Source of the DNA: Mangifera indica
Lineage: Eukaryota; Streptophyta; Magnoliopsida; Sapindales; Anacardiaceae
Length of the DNA stretch: 64,000 nucleotides
Assembly: GCF_011075055.1 (NCBI RefSeq)
Contig: NC_058139.1
Span: forward strand, 18,621,584 to 18,685,583
Direction of reading: 5' to 3'
This document shows positions 12,131 to 23,060 of this stretch, in pieces. Position 1 is the first letter of the stretch. The number at the start of each line of letters is the position of its first letter. The notes under the pieces are model-generated. The model had not been told where the DNA came from, did no database searches, and saw only the letters and a program-made list of their open reading frames with translations. The translations under genes and the position numbers were made by a program.

Positions 12131-14159
12131 ATTCTACATCACAATCACATGCCAACGGTTAGATACAATTTAAATAAAAATTTAAAAACACAACCCAATT
12201 AGATACATGAACATAATTTCAGTAACAGCACAAGCTAAAAGAAATAATCATAATTCCAGTTTAAGCAGTGAACACTTTAATTCTTCCTAAGATACAGAAC
12301 ATAGAGAACAAAGATATATTACTAGTTTAAATGAGACAAAGGATTAGAACAGTTCAGTATTAAATCAAGTCTCACACAAATTAAATTGACCAATCCTATA
12401 GTTTCATGGATCATATCACTACACAGTATTGAGACAGGAGGTTAACCAAATTAAGAGAGATAGAGCATGCAAGTAGCCTTTTCTTTTTTTTAAGCAGTAT
12501 CCAGAATCATACTTCATCAAATTAGTCAAATTTGGTATCCAACAACGAGTAATCAAACAGCAAAAAAAACTGGAAGCAAACACAATCGATTTAACATGCA
12601 TAAAAGAAAACAAACAAAAGTGATACAACTTCAAAAAAAATTACAACCTGCATTTAACCTCCACAGACAATGAAATGATTAGATTTCTCTTCAAACATAA
12701 AGACTTTAGAATATAGACCTAAACAAAGTACACTAACTTACAGTGGATCTTTAATGATGCATGACACAGCATAGCAACCACAACAAACTTGAACATGTAG
12801 CAAACAAGATTGCAATGATATCATAAGACCTTTCAATAGTAGATTATAACAAATTGGATCTACTTCAGGAATCAAATTATACATGAACATCAAATTGAAC
12901 GTAAGCAGTAACACCGACAAATAGATCTACACATTGAACGCAAATCCATATACTAAACATTGTGAACAAATTATCAAAGATCATGAAACATTGAAACACC
13001 ACAACTGAAAAAAAACTTAGATCTACTCAAGTAAACCCTAAAATTAAAAACCCCAACAGCGTAGTTTCAACAATAAAATTTTATATTAAAAAATGGACTA
13101 CTGAAAGGTGTCTCCTTCATCTCACTTTGGCACTGAGAGAGGGAACATCAGGGGAGAGAACTACAATAATCAGAGAAACTGGTTAAAAAAAGTAGGAAAG
13201 AAAAATAAATTTTAAGAGAAAAAATATAATTTCTTAAAATTTAGATTAAGAGAGATATTATAAGTTTTAAAAAGTAAGATGAAGTAATGAGATAATTTTT
13301 TTTAATTTTACTAATTAAATAATAGTTATATTTTTAAATTTAATAATTATCATAAAGATATTTAAATTTTCAAAACTTACCACGGAAAAGTTTGATAACC
13401 AACTAAACCTTTCTTTAGAATGGGTCTTTTGGCCTTTAAACTAAAACTAATCAGAATTATTAAAGGTACTGAATGCCAGTGGAAGCTTACAAAATTTTTA
13501 AGATATCTCCTAAACTTGGGTGGGACATAACTATTTGGCCTTAAATTGATAAAAGATAACTGAGTTGGTAGGGGCGGCGACAGGCCACTGATTAATTCAA
13601 CAGATATTTTAATTCTCCAATACCGTCAATTAATTCTTTGGCCATAGACAACACAACAGTCGTCTACATCTAACCCCAACAACATAGTTTCAACAATAAA
13701 ATTTTATGTTAAAAATTAAAAAATTAAAAACCCCCAATTCAGAAACCCTAATTCCAAAGTTAGGGTTCAATCAATTTAAGGCAAAAATTAAAAAATTGAA
13801 AGTGAAAAAATGGAAAAACACAAACCTGAAATATATTTGTGTTGTCCACGTCGCCGCCGTCGTCAAACTTCTCACCGTAGAACTCTCGATCGTTGGAATC
13901 TTCTATTGACATGTCAGAAGACTTGAACAGAAACGCTTGAGAAACCCCTGTCGACGGAACTGGAGAGCAGCTGCAAGCCGAAACTTCAGATGGCGGAAGG
14001 TTGTACTCTGGTCTGGAACTAGAACTGGAGCTTGGAGTTTGGAGGAGAGTTTTTACGCATAGGTCTGGAACTGGAACGCAAGTGCGACTGGAAAAATAAA
14101 CATGTTTAAAGGGAATGAACTTATTATTTAACCAAAAATGGCACCGTTTGCCGTTTTTA
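12131..14159. other. 5' side of the hAT transposase gene, mostly noncoding
   Basis: Probably holds the 5' leader, intron and promoter of the transposase on the minus strand. A 29-codon exon-like frame (13912-13826) begins MSIEDSNDREFYGEKF and ends NTNIFQ at a GTTTGT donor; it could be a first coding exon or a captured piece and has no recognised family. A direct repeat ('tagtttcaacaataaaattt') occurs near 13060 and 13685. Confidence 0.4.
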
Positions 14160-14522
14160 GTTAAATAAGAATTGGTTCGCGAGCCAAGTCGAGTTGCTCA
14201 GTAGCCAAGTCAAGTTGCTCGGCTCGCGAGCCATAACAAGCCATTGGCTCGTGATCCATAACGAGCCAGTAGCTCACAAGTCAAGTTGAGTTGCTTGGCT
14301 CATGATACATAATGAGCCACTGGCTCACAATCCATAACAAGCCAGTAGCTCGTGAGCCATAGCGAGCTGCTCGCTTCCAACTTATTTTTGGGCTCGAGCT
14401 CGATTCCTCTGAAACTTGAAGCTCGAGCTCGGGTTCGGGCTCTTAATACCTGACTCGTTTCAGGCTTGTTCGAGTCGAACTTGATTTTGAGCTCGAGCCA
14501 GCTCGGCTCGAAACCAGCCCTA
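14160..14522. repeat. Right subterminal GAGC/GGCTCG repeats of the hAT
   Basis: Dense copies of GGCTCG, GAGCCA and GCTCGAGC, matching the style of the left cluster, up to the terminal inverted repeat that ends CCAGCCCTA. Likely transposase recognition region by analogy with other hAT elements. Confidence 0.75.
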
Positions 14523-14530
14523 ACAAACAC
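14523..14530. repeat. Right 8-bp target site duplication of the hAT
   Basis: ACAAACAC directly follows the terminal CCAGCCCTA and is identical to the copy at 4286-4293. Confidence 0.9.
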
Positions 14531-15002
14531 CCCCTTATGAGACTCGATGTCATCAAGGTTTACCCTACTATCGTTTAAGAAGACACGTGAAACAACTTTG
14601 ATACCATTTATAATATCTCCGATGTAGGATTTGCCCAAGGGTATTACATACAACCCCTTTACGAGACTCAGCGTCCTCGCTCAGGTTTACCTCGCTAAGG
14701 TTTACCCCACCATTGTTCAAGAGGACACACGAAATCACTCTGATACCATTTGTAATATCATTGGTCCAATAGTCTAACCCACTATCAAGATATTATTCAC
14801 TTTGAACACAATTCATCAAAGCTTTATTTTTGGGCTTTGTAACTCAAAGCATATCTTTACAATGTAAAGAGCTCACAAGGTATTTAACTAATCAAATCCT
14901 CTCACCCTTAACTGATATAGGATACACATACAGAGTATAGATAGATTCAACATCTCTCTCGTGCTTTGTCGAGGTAGGATTTGCCTAAGGGTATTACAAG
15001 CA
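14531..15002. repeat. Dispersed noncoding repeat, right of hAT insertion
   Basis: Two diverged copies of a unit containing 'gatgtaggatttgccc', a GTATTACA-like motif, 'gagactc' and 'ctctgataccattt'. This is the same family as at 3897-4285, and the phrase broken by the hAT resumes here. The rest, to the first E2 exon at 15371, is intron without other signals. Confidence 0.6.
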
Positions 15003-15370
15003 GAGTTCTTCATTTACATTTGTTGTGCATTACTGGAACGAATGAAAACAGAACAATTTCAAGTGCACTGTTTAATGTTAGTTCAAGCATGTGAATTCAA
15101 TTAAGAACCACATAATATTTAACCTCATTATATGAATGGCACATCTCCAATGAATCATAAAATGTTAAAGTCTCTCTTGAATCTCTCTTTCCAGTGTATA
15201 AGATTGCATAATAAACAACAATTATTTAAATAATTAGGATACTTCAGATTATAAACGCACAATTCAAATTTCACTAGATAACTACAAAAATAAGAATGAT
15301 TTATATCGAATAGTAATTACAAACAAACAGAGCTCAATTAAATGACTAACAATGGAAGTAAGAAACTCAC

Positions 15371-15559
15371 TTCTAAATTAATATTAGCCGAGCAAAACGA
15401 CAAAGAAATGTGTCCAGAGAAAAGCCCTAGAATTGAAGCCTTCCGCACTGGCAAAGAAGACAGAATTGCCTCATGATAGGTGTACAAAAAAAGCGACGTC
15501 CTGTCAAAGCTTCGACACTAGCTCCAAGGTCGCTTTTGCCAAATCCTTCTGCTCATCAT
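15371..15559 (-). pseudogene. BCE2: First exon of the E2 pseudogene (transit peptide)
   Basis: The minus strand gives MMSRRIWQKRPWS, then TAG, then an in-frame continuation through LPVRKASILGLFSG to AAT TTA GAA, where GTGAGT forms a good splice donor. The arginine-rich, acid-poor start fits a mitochondrial presequence and resembles plant E2 amino termini. The exon is 63 codons including the stop and ends in phase 0. It lies almost 12 kb from exon 2 because the hAT and the older repeats fill the intron. The link to the downstream exons is inferred from order, orientation, phase and similarity of the start. Confidence 0.65.
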
Positions 15560-15969
15560 TATCAATCACACAACTTAGATGGAATAGGACTACAAGTGAC
15601 AGTTTTAGAGGGGAAATTAATTAAAATAGGTAGATATGTTGTCGTTTATACGTTTTTAGGCCAACTTTTGTAATTTTTACCTTTTATAAGCAAACCGATA
15701 TTTTTATTCCAATAGTACCCCTTTTCACCATTTTCATCTTATTTTCACCATTATCTCTTTTCTCAACACTCTGACAACAACACATTCCAGTTATTTTCTT
15801 TGTCATTCATCATCATCATATACCAAGTAAGTTTCTTTTATATAAATAACAACTTGTATTCAAAAAAAAAAACTGTGAATCGAATATCTTCTTTGGGGAT
15901 AAAAGTCCAAAAGCTTTAATGATAATTTTTTAGAGAGGTTGAATTTTTTTAGTTAAACATTTACATTAT

Positions 15970-16165
15970 TTGTATAGTCAATATTTGTACAAGTTTTGGT
16001 GCCCAGATCTAAGGAAAGTGGAAATCACTGTATTTTTTGGTAAATTACGGGGTTTGCAAGGTTTACACTTGTGGGGTTTGCATTTTCATGGTTTCAGTTT
16101 GTATGGTTTGCGTTTGTATGGTCTGCAGTTTGCATTTGCATGGTTTGCGTTTTTTTTTTTTTTTG
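15970..16165. repeat. Left subterminal GGTTTGC/GCATGG repeats of the old MULE
   Basis: A run of short units such as GGTTTGCATTT, TGGTTTGCG and GCATGGTTTGCG ends in a T-tract. Comparable units (TTGCATGG, TTGCGCAA, TTGCACAA) occur near the other end at 22860-23060. A role in transposase binding is inference. Confidence 0.5.
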
Positions 16166-16619
16166 TCTTTTTGAAATTTCTATTTCTATTTTGTCTGTTT
16201 TGTTTCTAGGTTACTAAATTAATTAAAATTTTGTGCATACAAGAAAATGGGTAAACTAATATATCTGCTTGGACATGATGGATATTAGGTTAACGGAGGT
16301 GATAACAATTTAAAATATGTCAGTGAAGTTCAGACATTTGTATTAATCAATTAAAAAATAAGTTATGATGGATTCATATAAACAGTGTGTTCTTATTTGT
16401 GCATTGATCGAAGTTACAGTATTATAAAAATGTATATGCAAAACCCAACGACCTTCAATCTACCATATTTGTTAAAAGATGATTTTGATATTCGGATTAT
16501 GATGAGGTTATCTAGGACACATAAAAGGGATCTGTTATTTCTTATAATCTTTACAAGCCCTATAGAAGTCAAAACCAACATGCAACAATAGCAAACCAAA
16601 CCACAGCCAAGGGTTTAAT

Positions 16620-18960
16620 CATTTGAAGCCATGAATGAAGCGGTTAACTCTTTGGATAACATATATGGTGAGACACAACCATAAAGTATGCCTGAAAGTG
16701 ATGATGTTGAGGTTAAGGTACATGATGAAACAACAAGGCAGCAAAAACCTTTGTGAGATACATTAGAAAGATGTTATAAGATGAGTGATATTTTAATAGA
16801 TAATTTTCAATCGAATGAAAAAGAATATCATGGTTACGATGATTAGGGTGATGATGTTAGCTGATGAGGGTGATGATGGTAGCGGTAGTGATAATGGTAC
16901 TGATGACGAATATGATGATGTTGGTGATGATAGTGGTCATGAAGCAAGGGTTAGTCCAAGTTGGTTAGCTGAAGGAAGTTCATTTCATAACACTCTAACA
17001 ATGCATGACAGGCCTATTCCTATTAACATATAAGTTCCAAATCTATTTTTTGGTTATTTAGAATCATACAGGGATATGAAAAATTAAGGTATTGCATTAC
17101 ATTCAGTTCCACCACGAGATGGGAGAATCAAAGTGAATGATCAATTTACATGTAAACAAGTGTTAATAGATACAATGTATAGGGATGCTTTAGAAAAAAG
17201 GTTATCAGTTCAAGGTGGCAAGTTCAAAGAAAAAAAGATAGGATATCAAATGTGCATATGTTTAATGTAAATAGAAAGCATGAGGAGTAAAATTACAAAA
17301 CACTAACATTTTTGTGGTATAAAAGTTGGAAAATCACACTTGCCCTTGAGATGTCATAATGTCTTACCATAGACAAACAGACAAATGAGCACTTGAAAAA
17401 ACATTACAGTCTATGTTTACGACAACTGAACGTGTTAACAGGCTAAAAGACATCATAATGGACATTGCAGATAGGTACAAAATAGATATCTCTTATATTC
17501 AAGCTTAAGGTGCTAAGAATTGGACATTGAATGTGATTAAAGGTTCTCCTGAGGAGTCATTTAGACAATTGCTGGTATATTTTTACAAGTTGAAATGAAG
17601 AAACGCTAACACTATTACACACATTGACACTGATATGATAATAGGTTCCATTTTGTCTTTATGGTTTTAGGATGTTCCATTAGCGTATTTTGGGAATATT
17701 GTCATCCTGTCATTTGTATTAATGGATTTTTTTTAAAAGGAGGATACTGGGTACACTATTTGTTACTGTGGGTAAAGATAAAAACAACTAGATTTATCTT
17801 TTGGCATTTGATGTAAGGGGAAAGGAAGAAAACATGACTTGGACCCCTTTTCTAAGAGTGTTACATGGATGTATAGGTGACCTTTTAGATTTGATCATCA
17901 TTTTAGATAGACACCATGTTATCATTCATTCTGCAAGAGAAATGTTTCCAAATGCACATCATAGTTAGTGCAACAATCATATAAAAGGTAATATACATAG
18001 TAAGTATAAACAAACAAAGTATATAAATGGGTTGTTTTGGAGAGCAATGAAAACTTATCAAATACCAGATTTTAAGGAGGCAATGCACATGATTAATAAT
18101 GAAAATCCATTAGCAGGTGTTTATTTGCAAGGTATTGACTATCGACATTGGGCTCATGCTTACTTCATTGGTCTTTGATATAATATAATGACGACAAACA
18201 TTGTAAAGTCATTTAATGCCTTGGCACGACACGTGCAAAAATTACCAGTTATGATGCTACTTGAGTTTCTACATTCCATCATGCAAAAACGATTTTATAC
18301 TTGATGCAACTTTGGAGGTCCATATAATTTTTCAAATTTTAATTTCTTAACTTGTGTGCACAATGATGAAGTGTATACATATAATGTTTTTTTGATCATG
18401 CAAAGGTTTGTATTAATCAACTCACTTCGTAGCAAAGAAGAAATTGGCAAGTTATATCCTTAAATCAGCCAACATGGTTGTTAAGCCAATTACTATACAT
18501 AGATATGAAGTGCATGGTGTGGGTCATCAGTTGTTATAGTAGATCTTTCTGAGAGGGAATGCAGTTGTAAGAAATTTCAATTGTCACATATATCGTGTAC
18601 ACATGTTGTAGCCATGGCTAAGTTCCAAAATCTTTCTGACTATTATCAATAGGTAAACAAGTATTATTCAATCGAGTATTAGAAAGTGGTATACAGAGAG
18701 AATGTTGAACCATTAAGAGATCTTTCTGAATGGGTATATCTAGAAGAACTTCCCATGATCCTTCCACCCTCAATACAATGTCAACGTTCAAGTTGACCAT
18801 CAAAATACAATAGAAGACCATCGTAAGGGGATGAAGTACATCAACTTGTTTGTAGTCGGTGTCACGAGCATAGACATACTCAAAATACTTGTACGAACCC
18901 TTTATCTGAGACAAGTAGAGGACAAAGGACATCACGTGTTGGTCCTGCATAACCATTTAG
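16620..18960 (+). pseudogene. Degenerate MULE (mudrA-type) transposase
   Basis: Recognisable islands, all broken by stops and shifts: DIIMDIADRYKIDISYIQA with NWTLNVIKGSPEESF (17.45-17.57 kb), ITHIDTDMI, HWAHAYF with IMTTNIVKSFNALARH (18.15-18.24 kb), a SWIM-type zinc finger ECSCKKFQLSHISCTHVVAM (18.56-18.62 kb) and a zinc knuckle CSRCHEHRHTQNTC (18.85-18.9 kb). These match, in the same order, the better preserved copy at 52921-55574. An acidic Asp-rich stretch at 16815-17030 corresponds to the spacer between the amino-terminal and DNA-binding domains. Not functional. Confidence 0.82.
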
Positions 18961-19459
18961 GTATCAATTTGTTTGTTATGCATTGAATTTAAAATGATAT
19001 TGTTTTAAAACAATTGTGTTTTATTTGTGTTGTTACAGGTGTTAAACGTGTGTGAAGATGGAAGAATTTGCTATCCGTCATTGCTATCACCTATATATAT
19101 AAAGAACTATTACAATGTGTTGGTTATTATTTTTTTCACTATAAACTTGTTAAACATTCAATGGTTATTTAACTGTATTTTAACATTTAAAAAAACTTTT
19201 GGCATAGTCTCCCCTATATTATTTCCATTATCTATTGTATATCTTATTCCTGTTTCCATTGTATCCCAAAACACACTCCAATATATATATTCAACCCACC
19301 CAAACTTTATTCCATCATATCATAAAATAGCATGATAACATAATAAGCAACAAAATAAATATACATTGACCATTCACCGTGAAGTAATAAAATAAATATA
19401 CATCGAACATGAAACAATAAAATAATAATAAAACAATGTATACAAGCACAATATATCAA
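18961..19459. other. Spacer between the two genes of the old MULE
   Basis: AT-rich, no gene seen. It separates the converging 3' ends of the transposase and protease pseudogenes. Confidence 0.4.
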
Positions 19460-22400
19460 TCATTGCATCCGTGAGAGAAAATCTTAGACACCATCATCCT
19501 GCACAAACGAACGATGTCTTCGACTGTATAGTCAAATGGGTGACCAGTGGCTAAGTACTCTATCATCATTAGTATGAAGACTCCATAATCATCTGAGGTG
19601 TTGCCTTGCTGTGGAACATTGGTATATTACGCAAGTGTGAATAACTTCACGTTAGGGTTATCACCCCTAACCTCTTAGTAGCTAGTAGCACTAATAATAG
19701 ATAGAGATGCTAATATCGCACCATCGTCTTAATGAACCTATTCGTAGAACTTATGAAGTTAACTGAAAAGTCGTATATAGTCAGGATCCACACTTTGAGG
19801 TCAATTTCACTGCACGCCTAATGTTGACAATTGTAATTGATAGGAATGTGTACCTATAAAAATGATAACCAAAAGTTAGTATAAAATAATCATAATTGGA
19901 AATGTGCTAGTGTTTCTATAATGTTGAACATATGTACTACTTTGTCAACTTCCGCCCATTGGATGTATCTCATAACTTTTGCTCGATAGGACACCTATTG
20001 ACTTATCCATTCAATAAGATCTAGTAACAATTGACGCCGTTAAAAGTTTTCTTAGCTAGTCGTATCTCGATCTTGTAAAATACGTGGTAGCCAACCATTA
20101 AAAGATGCATCAACACACGTCCAACTAGCATCTGGGTACAAATGGTGCAACATGACTAAATAATTGTCCATATGCTGAAAATACAACAAAAACAAAGATT
20201 ATAATTACATTGTTAATAACAACAACAACGCATAAATATAGCATATGTTGATAACTTAGTCACCTCATTCAATAGCTACTTATTTTTGTACAAAGCTCGT
20301 CCCACTAGTCAAGCTTCTTGCAAGGGTCATGCAAATAAGTTAATGTTGTATCATTACAATTAGCTTTATCATACCACTACCCAAAATCGGTGTACGTTTG
20401 TTGACTTTCTTCTTATGGCTAGTGTTGTCTCATAGGGTCAATAAATCAGCTAAGTAGTGAGCACCCTTTCTTGATAATCCTACCCCATAATATCTTTTGG
20501 GTACCCGATTGAGGCTATATTAGTGTCTCCATAGGTCTTTTCTCAGTGACCACCTCATATACATCCTGACGTATGACTACATCAGCATTACATGGACATA
20601 CATCATCATCTTGGGCCACCTTAATAATGACTTCAGTTGATTTATCCTGTGTTATCATAAAAAATTATTATCAAAATCATCGTTGCATTTTCAATATTAA
20701 CCATATTTTTTTTTACACTAACCTCATCTATAGAGGTGGCATAAAACATATATTGCATCTTTGTAACCTTTGTTTCAATCGATATCTATCACTCTTCAAA
20801 TTGTTTAAAACGTTGCCCCACTATATCTATGAACCCACATAGCATTTCCTCAAATCGAACACTTTCAGTGGTTGATGTGGGTCTAGTATGGGCGATATTA
20901 GGGGATTTTCTAGTGGTCTTCGAAGGGCATCGATGATCAATGTATGGACCGATGCTCAGACTTGGCAACCAGTGGGGTAATCTATCTAGATATGACTGGA
21001 CTGTGTATAGGTATACTTTGACATGCATGGTAAAGAGATTGGATTGCATCACTAGATTGAATAGTGTTACGATCATTATCAGATTTTTTTTATGCACCCC
21101 ATGTATTCTGCAACCTTTCTATACTATACTGATTGCCTCTCCTCGATAGATGGAATGAACACAAGAGTGACAACATCTTGATAAACGTATCAATTTTTAA
21201 GTTATAACAAATTTACTGGTTGTTTATGTTCAATATACATTAATGTACTTGAAAAGCCTCGAATATATTGTTAACAAGATCCCACCCTAGCCGCTTAAGT
21301 GACTTCCATTTCAATATTCAAGGGATCCTATCTTTGGACTTACAAGTCGCAAAACCCCCTATGTTACTAAGAGTTTCATATATCCACAACTGTATTCCAT
21401 AAAAAAATATTGTGAGATGAAGTACATAATCAAACCAAAAATGTAAAAACAATATAACTTTAATTTAACCTAATATTTATTTCTAAGGTTACCTAAAATA
21501 CCACTGTATATCCAATTAATGCGTAATTTTGCACTAGAATATCCGGATCATACGCTTGATGATCATTCATAAATTCTTCATACCTTTTTTCCATCGTCTA
21601 ACTCATTGATTTTGCTATTAACTTCCAAACCATAGTCCTCTATGGAAATCTATTGAATATGTCATAATTATCAACTAACTGCAATATATGTTTTGATACC
21701 ACTTTTCGATTATTTGCTCCCAATAATCCATAAGGTATCAAATACAATACGACTACTTTGACCATATTCTCATCATTGTTTCCCTATGACTTATACATTA
21801 AAATTTTACTAAGAGCACCATGACTCATAGATTTGGCACTTAGGAAGTACTTGTCTCTAAACTTTGATTAGTCCATTGTTATGTATTTAGTTATATCCGT
21901 TTTCCTACTAAACTTCAATCTAGTCATCATAGCAAACTCAATCGAACTTAATCTAAACCAAAACACCTTTCCCAACTCACCCTTATTCACTTGCCAAAAG
22001 AGTCTACTATGTAATAAGGTTGAACTATATCCATGTACTTCAAGTTTTAAAAAGTGTACAAAACATATTTGTCTAAAGGCCAAACGACTATTTCCCACCC
22101 AAGGTTTAGCGTTTTCTCAAAAGTCCCCCCTTTAACTATGGAAACACCAAACACCCACCCATGACCGGTTAGATTTAACCAAACTCTAACGGTGGTAGGG
22201 GTAAAATCGTCATTTTGGCTATAATATTAAAAATAAACTAAAATAGAATCTATTTCGCCCCCCCTAAACTTTAAAAACTAAAATTTTCCCCCACCCTAAG
22301 TTTTAAAAAATGGCAGTTTCACCCTAGGGTTTGGTTTTGAAATCTCCGGCGACCTCTCCGGCTCCGTTGCCGACGACCGCTCCCTCCCGAAGCAACCTCT

Positions 22401-22800
22401 CCTTCCGGCGATCTCTTTCCTCCCATTTGGAGGTCCGATCGACGCCCGGAGATGTCGTGGGAGACGAAGACTTCCTAAGTTTTAAAAAATGGCAGTTTCA
22501 CCCTAGGGTTTGGTTTTGAAATCTCCGGCGACCTCTCCGGCCATGGGTGGGTGTTTGGTGTTTCCATAGTTAAAGGGGGGACTTTTGAGAAAACGCTAAA
22601 CCTTGGGTGGGAAATAGTCGTTTGGCCTTGTCTAAACAATATCTTCTTCTCTGAATTTAGTTTTGCCCTTATATGTTTCATCGTATCTTTATGACTACAA
22701 ACATTGATCGTAATTCTAAAATCATGAGTATCACAAAATTGCCTCTCCCCCACCTGTTCATTAATTGGAAAATTTTGCAAAAACAAATTTAAAATGAAAT
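19460..22800 (-). pseudogene. Degenerate ULP1-like protease / DUF1985 gene
   Basis: The 3' part (about 19.46-19.64 kb) reads TSDDYGVFILMMIEYLATGH, the counterpart of the C48/ULP1 nucleophile block [15 protein letters not shown] of the younger copy; the catalytic Cys codon is TAT (Tyr). The 5' part encodes a DUF1985-type stretch (ILFRQICFVHFLKLEVHGYS ... WFRLSSIEFAMMTRLKFS, 21.87-22.66 kb). That stretch becomes continuous only when the 550-bp insert at 22078-22627 and one 9-bp target copy are removed. Between them lie a linker and scattered exon-like pieces with many stops. ULP1 enzymes cleave SUMO conjugates; activity of this copy is excluded. Confidence 0.75.
22078..22627. mobile_element. 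550-bp non-autonomous MULE-like element with 86-bp perfect TIRs
   Basis: The first 86 bases (22078-22163, starting GGCCAAACGACTATTTCCCA) are the exact reverse complement of the last 86, and both sides carry the 9-bp duplication TTGTCTAAA (22069-22077 and 22628-22636). A 9-bp duplication with long TIRs fits Mutator-like elements. The interior is GC-rich with codon-like sequence (short frame from 22331), unlike its AT-rich surroundings, and contains a 67-bp direct duplication (22295-22361 and 22474-22540). The interior may be captured gene sequence, as in Pack-MULEs; the donor is not recognised. Confidence 0.88.
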
Positions 22801-22859
22801 GCTATTCATTAAACAATAAAGTTTAAAGTAATTAAAATTCACAATGCAAGCAACCATGA

Positions 22860-23060
22860 CATTCTGTGAACAGTATTGGTTTGGGCAACATTGCATGGTC
22901 TATGTGACATTGTGCAATATAATTTGTGTGATTTTGCACAATTTGCATGGTTGCGGGGCATTGCGCAATGTGGGATTTTGCATGGTAGCCTGACATTGTG
23001 GGGTTTACAGGCCATAGCACAATTTCCAGGACTTTGAGCAATTCTTACAAATTTGCACAA
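22860..23060. repeat. Right subterminal TTGC-rich repeats of the old MULE
   Basis: Short palindrome-like units TTGCGCAATG, TTGCACAATTTGCATGG, ATTGTGCAAT and TTTGCATGG repeat across 200 bases. The position matches the GAATTC-palindrome cluster near the right end of the younger MULE. The open frames through this block are by-products of the repeats. Confidence 0.55.

Larger units (their letters stand above)
4294..14522 (-). mobile_element. 10.2-kb hAT transposon carrying host gene fragments
   Basis: The left end reads TAGGGCTGGATTCGAGCC and the right end, in reverse complement, TAGGGCTGGTTTCGAGCC: one mismatch in 18 bases, with GAGC matching beyond. Both ends are flanked by identical ACAAACAC, so this is one insertion of 10,229 bp. 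It holds, on the minus strand, an Ac-like transposase pseudogene (9525-12130) and fragments of an LRR receptor gene, a histone deacetylase and deoxyhypusine hydroxylase (about 6.6-8.9 kb). The fragments keep introns, pointing to DNA-level capture. With stops in the transposase, the copy could move only if supplied in trans. The perfect target duplication suggests it is not very old. Confidence 0.92.
1373..15559 (-). pseudogene. BCE2: Broken BCKDH-E2 (branched-chain lipoamide acyltransferase) gene
   Basis: In working plants this gene encodes the mitochondrial dihydrolipoamide acyltransferase core of the branched-chain 2-oxoacid dehydrogenase complex, used in Val/Leu/Ile breakdown. Five exons are seen on the minus strand: 15559-15371 (start and transit peptide), about 3597-3476 (PLAQTGEGIAECELLKWFV), 2971-2846 (lipoyl site CEVQSDKATIEIT), 2318-1942 (subunit-binding domain, TPAVRHLAEQYGINLNDV) and 1621-1373 (start of the catalytic domain, MVKTMSMAAKVP). 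Most junctions have GT/AG sites and compatible phases. Defects: TAG in exon 1, donor GT changed to AT after exon 2 (3475-3474), TGA at 2048-2046, one extra T after LLNLKNIF in the last exon, and TAG after KSLSMA. The HxxxD active-site exons are absent or lie beyond base 1. A 10.2-kb hAT sits in the first intron. Confidence 0.85.

Noticed and set aside
13419..13560. Possible extra element end ('cttttggcc' and 'tatttggcc')
   Set aside because: Both copies are in the same orientation, too short, and without matching target copies.
22839..23060. Cys/His-rich frames that look like a zinc-binding peptide
   Set aside because: They arise from repeated TTGCATGG/TTGCGCAA units of the old MULE's subterminal region.
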